Source of the DNA: Heterohyrax brucei
Taxonomy: Eukaryota > Chordata > Mammalia > Hyracoidea > Procaviidae
Length of the DNA stretch: 64,000 nucleotides
Direction: 5' to 3'
NCBI GenBank assembly: GCA_028571685.1
Contig: CM053140.1
Location: forward strand, 219,375,323 to 219,439,322
The notes beneath the pieces were generated by a model. That model was not told the origin of the DNA. It made no database searches and saw only the letters and a list, made by a program, of their open reading frames with translations. The translations under genes and the position numbers were made by a program. Within the stretch, counting starts at the first letter, position 1, and each line of letters begins with the position of its first letter. Positions 11,501 through 23,500 of the stretch are shown here, piece by piece.

Positions 11501-14500
11501 TAGGGTCAGAATAGTTCACAGGCCAAATGGCTAGAAGAGTTGTTCTTTCACTAAAATATAATAATAATAATAATGGGCATGTGAATTGTAGAGACCAGGG
11601 AATCCCTCTTTTAAACTTAGACCTGTTCTGATTCTTCAGTAGAAAATTGGGTCCACTTTTGGCTCGTGTACTTTTTTAAAAGAATTTGGAGGAACAGGTG
11701 TGATAAAAGGCTGAATGATAAAATAGAGGAGGAAGAAATGGGCTTTTAGAGGAATTTCTCAATAAGTTGGTGCCATTTATCCTGGCAAAGAGAAAGTCAA
11801 AAAGTGAGGCAATTCCTAATCTTAGGTTGTGAAGGGTCACTTCCTAGAGGGTGTGGGGCAGGCTTTCCTTTACCACCATCATTCTTGGCCTTGATTTATA
11901 GAATTCAGGGGCTCAGGTTGGAGACTTTCTTGAGGAAAACAATTAATAAAATCATAGAGCTAAGACGGACTATGGAATTTACGTGAGTAGAGTGTTGGAT
12001 AGATAGAAAGAGATTGAGTTGGGTTTGAACTTACCTGCCTGGGTCCAGGAGTCAGGGTCTGTTGCCCTTTTAAGGTCTATAGTGTTGTAGCTGCAACAGA
12101 CACTTGAAATTCTCTAATGTAACACATTCAGTTCCTGAATGGTAGAACAGAAATCCAGAGAGGTTAGGGGCCTTCCTACATTTACACAACAAGCTAAAGG
12201 CACAGACTCCGACTCCCAGGCCACCAAACATTACAGATTCTGAGGAAGTCGGTTGCGATGCTTTCTGGTCACATATGTTTAGATTCGAGACTAAAATATG
12301 CATTGTCTTTGAGGAGATTTGTGGGCAGCAGTTGATATCTCTAAGCCCTGTGTGGTCTTTATTAATGTAACTAGCCAAGCATCTTAGAGGCGGTACCAGG
12401 ATGCTAGAGATGGGCCTGGGAGGGAGCCAGCATAGGTGCAGATGCTGGCTCCACCCTTTCCTTCTGGGGCATCAGCAGTTTACCTAACTTCTCTGCACTT
12501 CACAGTACCTAAGAATTGCTGTGAGGATTAAGTGAAGTATAATCCATGTAGTGTGTTGAGCATAATCCCTGAGACAGTGAAAGAGCTCCGTCAGTTTTGG
12601 CTGTGGTAGCAAGTGCACGATAAGTATGTGGTGACTGAATGGACACAATCTTGTTGCAAGGCAGGAGTTTGGTACTATTTTAGATCACCCAGTATCCTGT
12701 GAGTGTTCTCTGATGTAGAGAGTGATGGTAGCCCAAAACTCATGCCACATAGAGAACATCTTCAATAACAGCTATATAACTATTCACTTAGGACAATAAG
12801 ATCTGTGTACAAAGAGGACACGTGCCCAGCAAAGGGTCTCTCAGTGAGAAAATGAGAACGGGAATCTAATTTTCTGAATCTGAGGCTTGAAGGCTGTTAC
12901 CTTTGAGTGTTACAAATATGCAGACACCAGTAGAGGATTACCCAAGGAATTTAATTCAGTTTGCTTTCTCCTATCTCTTAAGACGTTTTAAAGAAAAAAA
13001 AGTTCACTAGCCCATCTTTTAAAAAAAATAATAGAAGCATTCTACTTTAGCTATTAAATTCAACTGATTAAAAAATTACAGTTTATATATGTTATTAGTG
13101 AATGAAGACTGATGACATAGACAGAAGGAAGAGATGAGAAAGGAATAGGAAGAAAGACAAAGAGAGAAAGAGGAGGGCCAACTAGGGAAATAGAGAAAAG
13201 ACTGAAGCAAGCCCAAAGAGGTGAGACAGAGAGAAGGATAAAAAGACTGCTTTGTACTGAACTTTTATTGATTCAGTCCTCACCAGCTCTCTCAGTTAAG
13301 TATTATAACTTACTTAATGTATTAATTATACACGGGAAAACTGAAGCTTAGCTAGGTTAAGTAATGTGGCCTCTGTAATTTTGCTAGTAACTGAGAGAGC
13401 TACATTTTGAAAAAAATCTCTTTGACTGCAAATTATGTGGTTTTTGCTTTTCTTGTTCCCATTTTCTTCTGTTTCTTCTCCTTTCTGTTTTTTTTTCTTT
13501 TTCTCACTCTTCTTATTTATTTCTTCTTTTTTTCCCCTTTCTTATTTTCTCTTTCTTCCCTTCCTTCTGTCCCTTTCTTTTAACCACAGAATAACTTTCT
13601 TGTCTTGAGATGTCTGGTGTGTCTCTTACAAGTGACCATGGAGTAGAAGCTGCATCCTTGCAGTTACCCCCTCTCTGACCTTCCTTAAGAGATCGAGGAT
13701 ATTGCTCACTTGACAAACTGGTTGTCCAGCACCCCTGTTGAACTTCATTCTGCAGCCTACATGACTCTCTCTCCCTCAGACAGCAGAAGGTGCTTTTGCA
13801 AGTGGATTACAGGGATGAAGGACAAGAAGCTGAGAAGTAGACGCCACTTGTGGAGTAGCTGTTACTGAACCCTCTTGGGATTAAAGAAATGCATTCTTAT
13901 ACTGACTTCTGCTAACTGTTGTTGGGAATAAGAAGATGGAAAGTACAGCCTTTTGGATGATGGAAACTAGCCCAGAAGAGAATATTCTCCCAATGAAAAG
14001 GACAGAAGTTGGAGGGGGCCTGCTTTAACAGTGAGGGCCTGGTGGTACAGTGATTAAGTGTTCGGCTGCTAACTCCCACAGGAGAAAGGTGTGGCAGTCT
14101 GCTTCCAAAAAAATTACAGCCAGGAAGACCCTATAGTGCAACTGGACTCTGTCTTACAGGGTTGCTATGAGTTGGAACTGACTCACTAGCAATGGATTTG
14201 GCTGCCTTAACAGTCTAATGTACAGGCCCAGAAAGTCTTGAGAGTGGGAGAGTGCTTTGATGAAAACCTTAAACTTTGAAGGGTTGAAATAATTCCAGTC
14301 TATATCTCTGCCTATTTCCCCTCTACCACTCCCAAATAGGAAACCCTGGTGGTGTAGTGGTTAAGTACTGTGGTTTCTAGTCAAAAGGTTGACAGTTCAA
14401 CTCTACCAGGCATTCCTTGGAAACTCTACAAGGTGGTTCTACTCTTCCCAATAGGGTCACTATAAGTCAGAGTCAGTGGCAATGGGTTTGAGTTTTGGTT

Positions 14501-17500
14501 TTACTCTCAAACCAGTTGATGATTCTGAAATGTCATCTGGATGACATCCCTCCACCGCTTCACTTACCCACTGCTAACTCCCCAGAGGTTTTCCCTGACA
14601 AGATGGATCAGGTGATGCTGTGTTCAGAACTAGTGTACTAGGGGCAGACCTATTGTGATGTGAATGCCACAGATGATGCACAGGACCTGACAAAGGGAGT
14701 TTTTACAGTAATGCACTTGCTACTTAACAATTGAGTGCTCGCAGTTTATTAGAGGCAGCAGGTAGAGGAAGAGTGTGGGAGACTGCAGGAATAGATAGAA
14801 GATGCTAGTTTGTTAGGCAAGAGGGAGGATGATATCAGGATCTGAGGTTATGAAAGCTTAAAATGCAAGCTTCTTAAAGGGTCACCATAATGAACTTGAA
14901 AGAATATGGACCAAAGATCCCATAGTGCTGCACAGGCTTAAGCAACTAGTTTTGTTTTCCTTTCATCTTCTGTCAACCCTACATCTCTGATTCAGTACAA
15001 CAATGGTCCCCATTTTACAGATGAGGAAATTGAGGCTTAGAGAGGTTAATTAACTTTCCCACAGTTGTCCTAGTAACTTCACATCTTTCTGCATGCCAGC
15101 TGTGCAAGAAGAAAGGCAGAGGAGTCGAGAACGGGCTGAGAGTGAGGCAGAGTCTGCCAGCAGTGGCCATGAAGACATGCCTGTGGAGAGGATTCTAGAA
15201 GCTGAACTTGCTGTTGAACCAAAAACAGAAGCCTATGGTGATGTGCCTATGGAGAACTCAGTATGTGGTCTTAGACCTTCATTCACCTTCCGTCTCTTGG
15301 ATGGGGTTGGAGACAGGGAAGGGGGTCCTGTCCCTCAGAGTACTTTGTTCCTTTTTCAGACAAATGATCCTGTCACTAACATATGCCATGCTGCCGATAA
15401 GCAGCTTTTTACCCTTGTTGAATGGGCCAAGCGCATTCCCCACTTCTCTGACCTCACCTTGGAGGACCAAGTTATTCTACTCCGGGCAGGTAAAGCATAT
15501 CAGAATTCCTTGATTTCTGAGACAATCACCGGGGATACTAAAATCAAGCAACCTGAAGAAATAGAACTCATCTGAGTTGTGCACCATGTTGAGGATGGGA
15601 GAACCCTATCCAGAGTTGTTCTTATTTATATTTTTATAGGCTCTTAAAGTTGTATAATGTTTCCAAAAAACTTGCCTTGTCCGATGAAGCATTGTTAACG
15701 GTGGAGCAGGAATCTCTTACCACACAAATTTACGTGGAATTTTCAAAGACTGTTAAATCATTTGTATCGAAGCTAATGTGAGGCATTGCCTCGTAACTGA
15801 TCTGAAATTGACATACAGCAATATTCCCAATTCATAGGTGAAATAAGGGAAGCTAAGATCCACTCATATTTGTACTAGGTAAATTCCAAGGTCCCTCTTA
15901 TTTTAAGATTCTGTATACTAGTCTCTCTTGCATCCCATTTCTGGAACACTGCCAAGTTTATTGACATATGCCATATCTCGTTTTCATCACTGAGCTAGCA
16001 GGGAAATTTCATGAAGATTGGCAAAGAACTGCAACTAGTTCCTTTGTCTCCTCCCTGTTAGATAGTGAGTAGTTGTTGAGTATCCACCAAATGCTGCTGT
16101 GTAAGGAGCTATTAGACAATGCCAAAGAAATAAAACTAGATTGACAGGTCCTGGGTGCAATCTGTAAGGTATACGATCATTATCTACTATGGCAGCTTAG
16201 ACAGTTAGTGTAACCTATTGAATGTTCAATCTGTATTTGTTGATTGCCTGGGGTAGGGGAGGGATTGGTCTTCTCCTTAAGCTGCCATCCTGGGTTGCAA
16301 TGGAGAGACTGGGCTTAGGGTTGGGGGTGGGCAGGCAGGCTACCAATAGGACAGGAGACTGAAGGTTTATCTTTGGTTTCCTAATTGGGTGCCTCTTCTT
16401 GAACTAGTCCTTAATGTCCCTTGATTTCCAGTTTCCCTTTTATTTTGCCATCAAATTGCTGTCAACCCATGGTGATCCTGTGCATGTCAGAGTACAGCTG
16501 GGCTCCACAGGGTTTTCAATGGCTGATTTTTCAGAAGTAGTTCATCAGGCCTTTTTCCTAAGGAACCCCTGGGTGAGCTTGAAACTCTAGCAACCACATG
16601 TGTGTTAACTGTTTCCATCACCGAGGGACTGCTTTTACCACATGGGAATAACAATGTTTGCATTGAATGATTAGCAGGGAACCAAGAATATGGCTGACTT
16701 TTCTTCAAGCCCTCCTTCTCATCTTTGCAGGGTGGAATGAGTTGTTGATTGCCTCCTTCTCTCACCGCTCGGTTTCTGTCCAGGATGGCATCCTTCTAGC
16801 CACTGGTTTACACGTCCACCGGAGCAGTGCTCATAGTGCTGGTGTCGGCTCTATCTTTGACAGGTGTCTCCTCTCTGCCTCCAGTGTTCTGTGGGGGGGA
16901 GGGGGGCTTGCACACAGATGTGCACCTATGCTAGGACATGGGACAGAGAGCCCAAACAGCTGCACATGACTAGAAGCAGAAATGTTAAGCACATGAGAAT
17001 ACAAACCTAGGGATTTGGAGACAAAAGAAATGTTGAAATTACGAGGAGGTGGAGCCAATCAGAGGCCAGCATAGTTCTGGGGTAGATGAGAGCTTGTTAT
17101 CCCTACAGGTTTCTGTAGACCAGAGTGGGTCGTTAACATTAGCTAATAAGTTGAGGAGTTGTACTGCTTATACTAGGAGTTGGGGATCGGGAAGAGGGTC
17201 CCAAGTCTGTCTTCAGAAGGCCAAGCAGGATGGGCTGGACTCAGTATCATGATTTCTGTGGTAGGCCTGTAGCCAGAGCAGATGCCTCAGTGGGTCAGCT
17301 ACATCCTCAGTCTGACATTCTGTGTCCTAAAAGCTTCAGAAATAAAATTAATCTCTTTCATGTCAACAGCTGAATGAAATGAATGAAGATTAATGACTTG
17401 GGGGTTGAGGGGATGAAGAATGGGTGAAGGGGAGGGTAAAGCTGAGCATAGTCTCTCTTTGCAATGCTAGAATCAATGTCCCCTCTACACTTGTGTCATA

Positions 17501-20500
17501 AATAATGTGTACGCAGCTAAGATGTCTCTGCTCCCTTCGGCCCTTTCCCACAACCTGCTCCACACCACATAGAGACCAGTACAGGTCATTGGAATGACTC
17601 ACCTCACCCTTCGTGGTGCCCAGAGAGTTCTACCTTTTCACTGAATGCTGCCACTAGTAACTGGGCTCTTCTGGGTATGCAGTTCCCTTACTCTGCTTTA
17701 GATGTCCCATTTCTACTAATTTCCATGTCCTCTCCAAGGCCTTTCCTGTCCTCTCCTTAGACATGTGTTGCCCTGGACTTTTTTCAATTATTTTACTGGA
17801 CTTTTCATTATTTATTTGTTATTTGTATGTCTCTTCAATTAAAATGTGAGCTCCTTGAGATCAGGGACTGCATCATATTCATCTTTTACCTCTGCCTCTA
17901 CCTGGTGTATCACCTGAAAAGCGGGGTGCACTTGGCCTAGTGCTCTTGGTTGCCCTGCCACCTGCTCTTGTTTCCTGAGAACAGAGTTCTGACGGAGCTG
18001 GTTTCCAAGATGAAAGACATGCAGATGGACAAGTCGGAGCTGGGGTGCCTGCGAGCCATTGTGCTGTTTAACCCAGGTAACTGCATGTTCGTTAGCGTTC
18101 CTCGACAGCCTCCCAAATCTTTGATCCTTTAGCTTAGCTGAGACAGAGAAGGCAGGGCCAAGCATCCTGTCCCAGGAGAGGACGGAGAGTTACCTACTTA
18201 TGGCCTCACTACCCCTAAAGCTATCCTGAAAGGTGTTTTGAATGGGTGTAGAGTATGCCTGTTTGGGGTAAATGGGGAAAGTGAAATATTACAGTGATCT
18301 CAGACACTGGAGATGATAAAAATAGTCAGATTCTAGATGTATTTTTAGGTAGAACTAATGGGATTTGCTGATGGATTAGACATAAAACGTGAAAGAAAGA
18401 AAAGAGTTAAGGGTGACTCGAAAGTTTCTTTGTTTTGTTTTCACAATTGGGAAAATGGAGTTTTCATTTACGGTAACTGGGGAAACTCCAAGGCTAGTGA
18501 GTTCTGAGGGTAGGTGGATGGAGAGCGATTAGGGTTTTGTCTGTAGAAATTTAAGACTGAGCGGGGGAGTAAATAAAAAAGAATAGTTGCCTGAAAAGTG
18601 ATTTCTTACGTGGGTCTGGAGTTCGGAAAGGAAGCCAGGAACAGAAATAGACATTTGAGATCTGTCAGCCTATGTCTGGTAGCTAAGGCCGTGAGCCTGG
18701 ATGGAACCATCCACGGAGTGATACAGACTGGGGACAAGGGACGAGGGCTGAACCCTGCCTGGGGCATTCTTGGATTTAGAGGTGGGGAGAAAAGGAAAAA
18801 CTGACAGAGGAACCTGTGAAGAGGCCTCAGTGAAAGAAGGAGAGAACCACAAAAGAGGCCTGGAGGCCTGGGAAGGGAAAGCACTTCAAGAAGGAGGAAA
18901 TGATCAGCTTTCTCCAGTGCTGTTGTGGGTCAGAAAGATGAGTTCTCAGAGCCGAATATGAGTTTATACATGTGTCTTATCTTCTAAATTAAGCATTTAG
19001 CTGGCTGATGATGTATGCAGATTCAGAGTTTGTATGCCATCTCATCCCCCAGTCTATGCTTAGCACATATTAGGCACGCAATAAGTGTGTGAAAGTAATA
19101 TTTCTTGAATATCCCAGCTAAAATGAAATTTTCATAATCAGAACTGGGGTGGGTTCTCTGGCTATTAAGAGAGTGTAAAATCTTTCTCCTAGAGTTTACT
19201 GGGTAGATTGGGGAGAGAAAGAGAGATGGGCACCTAAGACTGACTGCTTTTTTCACAGTTATCCCCCATCCTTGTGTCTCTGGTCACTGTATGGGAGGGT
19301 ATCTATCTGAAGTGTGGAGCCAGTGGCTAAATCAGCTGTCTTTTTCAGATGCCAAGGGTCTGTCCAACCCATATGAGGTAGAGACTCTGCGAGAGAAGGT
19401 TTATGCCACCCTTGAAGCCTACACCAAGCAGAAGTATCCAGAACAGCCAGGCAGGTGAGGGAGTGCTGGAAGAACAGTAGTTAACACCTCAACCACTCCC
19501 ACTTTCCCGTTCATTGAACACCCAATATACAGTAGGCTCTGTCTAGATTTTTTCAAATGTTCATCAATCCTTACAGCAAGCTGAAAGCCACTGAGACATT
19601 AGCTCTGGAAGGCCGGCAACCATGTCTTATTTGCCATGCGCCATTCTTTATCACAGCCTAAAGCAGTGCCTGACACAGTATACACTGTATGGCTGTTGAA
19701 TGAAAAAAATTGATGAAAGAATGAATCTAGTGTCACTATATCCACTTTCTAATGAGGAATGCCTGCTCAGAAATGTTAAGTAACTCACCTAAGATCATGT
19801 AACTAGTAAGTGATGGAGCTGGTCTGCCTGATGTCAAGAGCCTGAGCTTTGAGTTACGGCCTCACTGCTTTCTGGTTGGCCCCTGTGGACAGCCCCATGT
19901 GGTAGAGAGCATAGGCTTTGGTAGCCAGGAGACATGACCGTTGGTTGCATAACACCGTCTGTGTGGGCTCTGGGCAAGTTTCTGCGTTTGGTCTGGGCTC
20001 CTCAATGGAAAATGAGGACATTGGTTTAGATATCGGAGGTCAGAGAGCAGTATAGGTCATTAAAATTCCTTTTTTCCTAAAGTTTCTCCCAAACGAAAGT
20101 TTTCTAGTTACTCCTCTGTTAATTGAAGTTCTTAAACAGAGAAAATATGATCCTGAAAATCACACAGAAAACTGAAAAATGAAACTTGGAAAAACCACCT
20201 TAAAGACATTCGTTTTGTCTTCAGGACTAATTTTACAGGCTCCAGTTCTCACAAATGGCTTCTCTTCTTCCATGAAGTCTAGTTTCCAGTAAGCTGATTA
20301 TTCATGATTATAAGCAAATATCTTCAATTGTCCAGAAGAAGATGAATTGTGCTGTTTCATTTTTGTTTTTGTTTTTGCTTTTTGTCTGGAGCTATAAATA
20401 AATTTAAAGGAGTGGATTTCAGCCTTCGTTACAGTGAATGCGCAGGTTTTGTGTGTTAGGAAAATTAAGCTGCAAAAGCAAACCTCCCAAATGGTGATAG

Positions 20501-23500
20501 TTTAACATAGTACAATTTTATTTCTTGCTGACACATCAATTCTAGGTGGGTGATTATATCAGGAAGGTGGCTTTCTTCCATGCCATGGAAGGGAACCAGG
20601 TACCTTCCTTCTTATGGCTCCACCATGGCCGAGGGCCACATTGTGTTTTTCATCCAGAAGGCAGAAGGACAAAGAGCTGGAAGAGCACCGAAAAAAGTGT
20701 AAGAGGACAAGACCTAGAAGGGTCCAGCACTCCTTCACTCAGTTCCATTGGCTTAAACCCAACTAGCTTTAGAGGAGGCTGGGATTGTATCCAGCTGTGT
20801 ACCAATGATGAAGAGGCAGGAAATGATGCTAGTAGACACCAGGCAGTTGCTTCGACTCATGTAATAGGTAAGATTGTAAGAGGTTGATGCCTAGCTGCTA
20901 TCATCAGGTTGGCCTCCGGCTGCTATGAGCTCTGGACAAGTCGTGTTAGCTGAAAGCCCTGTGCTGGACGATTTCAATTGAGTCTCTGAGCCACAGCTCA
21001 TATACAACATTAAACCTGTTTACTGAGAACATGTATGAAGGGTATTAGGAACAACCACACTCACAGTCATTCTTTCCCCAGTCTTGCTCTGGGTCCTATT
21101 GTTTATCTTAAAAAGAAAATTTTCTTTCTTTTCCTAATTATAAAAGCAATATGTGCTTTGGTAGTAGATCTGTATCTATTTCTGTATCTGTATGTATGTA
21201 TGTATGTATCTGTCTATATCAAATCCATTGTTGAGGAGTAAGTTTCAATTCCTAGTAACCCTTTAGGATAGGGTAGAACTGCCCCCATATGGTTTCCAGC
21301 GCTATACATCTTTACAGAAGCAGACTGCCATATTTTTCTCCTGTGGAGTTGTGTGTTCGAACCACCCACTTTTCACTTAGCAGTCAGACATTTAACCACT
21401 GCACCAGCCGGGCAATATGTGTGTGCACATGTCTCTCTGTGTGTGTATGTGTATATGTACATATACATGTAACAGTTGATGGTAAACTTTTTGATATGTT
21501 TCTTTCCAACATGTCTGTATGTCTCCAGTATGTCCAGTGTGTGTTGGTGTAGATAGAAATATGTATGATATGCAACCATACAAGTTAGTGTGCAAGTGTG
21601 TGTGTTCACATGTATGTGATTGTGGGAGTGTGCGAGCACATATGCATAACGCTATGTGAGAGTGTATATGAGGGCGTGTACCTGTGTGTGTGCATGTGTG
21701 CATAAGGGTGTGTCTGTGTGATAGCCTTGCCAGGTACAAAGGTGTCAGTTGGCCCAACCTGTCAGTAATAATACCAAAAGCTGGTTACTCCTGCTGTTCA
21801 GAAGGCAGTTGGAGGGGACCCTGGCATGGCCAGATCAGGTCCCGTTCTCAGTGGTAGATGCCGCCACTTGGTGGAGACACTTCAAAAGTGCACTTTACAA
21901 GGTGGAAGTCAGCTTCCTGTAAGCCAGAAACTCAGGGAGGTGCAGAAGCCTCACACATGTTCTCTCACATGCACATGCACACAGTAGGAGCCTTCAGAAG
22001 CTGTAATTCCCCCTTGCTGTCAACCAGCTGGTGAAGCATGCGGTGTTTACTCCCATGACTATGGCCATTAATGGGACGTGTTTCTGTTAGTTCTGGTCTC
22101 AATCCCTAAATCCCAGACCCCCAAACACAGCAGGATTGTGACATATTTAGCATTTAATGTGTGGCAAAGTGTCAGTGTTTGTAGAGTACAAAAGCCATCA
22201 CCACCACCAACAGTGACCCGAAATTCCCAAAGCAGAAACATTTTTAGAGTTAGTATCAGGCTGACTTTGCACTTTATGGAGAAGTAATTTTCTTGACCTA
22301 AATCCATAAACCCCTCAATGGCAAAGCTGCTATCAGGGGTTCAGTCTCCTGACTCTGAATCTAACTGCCTCTTCATGTACAGAGTTACCAGTCAGATGGC
22401 CTTGGTGTTTTATGTTTTAAATAATTTTGACGTTTTGTGTTGAGTTTGGCATAGATCTTTAATTTTTCCATGTAGAAAAGTGCTTCTCACCTTTTGGAAT
22501 CATTCCACATTGTTTTTTGTCTGTTGCTATACTTACTTAAAATGTCGTGTGCATCAGTATAGAAATACATGCATTTTCAAGGAACACTGCTATTTCAGTT
22601 TGAAACTTTCTCAGGAAATGATGCGGTGACACTCAGTGCAGATTCAAACCAAACCAGGAATCTCTGATTTAGGGCCACAGAGACTAGTGTGATTTGGGCC
22701 TTTGTATGATGTATTGCAAGTTGTGAGTACTGCTTAATGTACAGTTATCATTACTAACAGTAAAAGTAAGCATCACTGGCAAGAAGGATCTTGAGAGATG
22801 AAGAAGAGCCACTAGGACAGATTGAAAAATGTCACAGATTAGAGGTGTACAAGGACATGCCAGTACAAGACTAATTGTTTTACACACTGCTCTCTCTCCT
22901 TTTTTGTGAACCGCACAACCAAGATCCTCAGTTATAAAAGAGTGTGTATGTGAGTACACTGTGAGTGTGAGAGTGTGTGCGTGCACGTGTGTATGTGATG
23001 GTACATGTAAGTGTGCAGGTGTGTATGCATAAGGGTATGCGAGAGTGCTGTGATGTGGGTGTGTGTTCATGTGCACGTAAAGGTGTGTGTATGTGTGTGT
23101 ATTGTCTCCTCAAATAGATGTTGGGCTCCTCAGGGCAGAGACTACAGTTTTCAATCTCCTCTTCCAAACTTAAAATTAGAAAAAAAATCTGTTGCCATCA
23201 AGTTGATTCTGACTCTTAGTGACCGAACAAAACCCTCAGAAACCAAACTCACTGCTGTTGAGTGGGTTTGGACTCACAGGGACCCTACAGGACAGAGTTG
23301 AGCTCCTCCATAGCATTTCCAAGGAGTGCCAGGCAGATTCAAACTGCTGACCTTTTGGTTAGCAGATGTAGTACTTAACCACTATGCCAGCCATGTTTCC
23401 ATCAAAGCTATAGAACAGAAGAAAAGTGCCCCATACAGTGCTGAAGTAGACCGCCACATCTTTCTCCCACGGAACAGCTGGTGGGTGTGGGTTCAAACCC

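Noticed and set aside
15093..15575. 160-codon frame as a separate gene
   Set aside because: It is two RXRG exons plus the open 99-base intron and part of the next intron. Splice sites and homology explain it.
17985..17987. Alternative acceptor AG two bases downstream (17985-17986)
   Set aside because: Using it would shift the RXRG frame. The first AG keeps the conserved RVLTEL reading.
21373..21757. His/Thr-rich antisense ORFs (also 22684-23167 and 48675-48944)
   Set aside because: They are translations of (TG)n/(CA)n simple repeats in several frames, not proteins.
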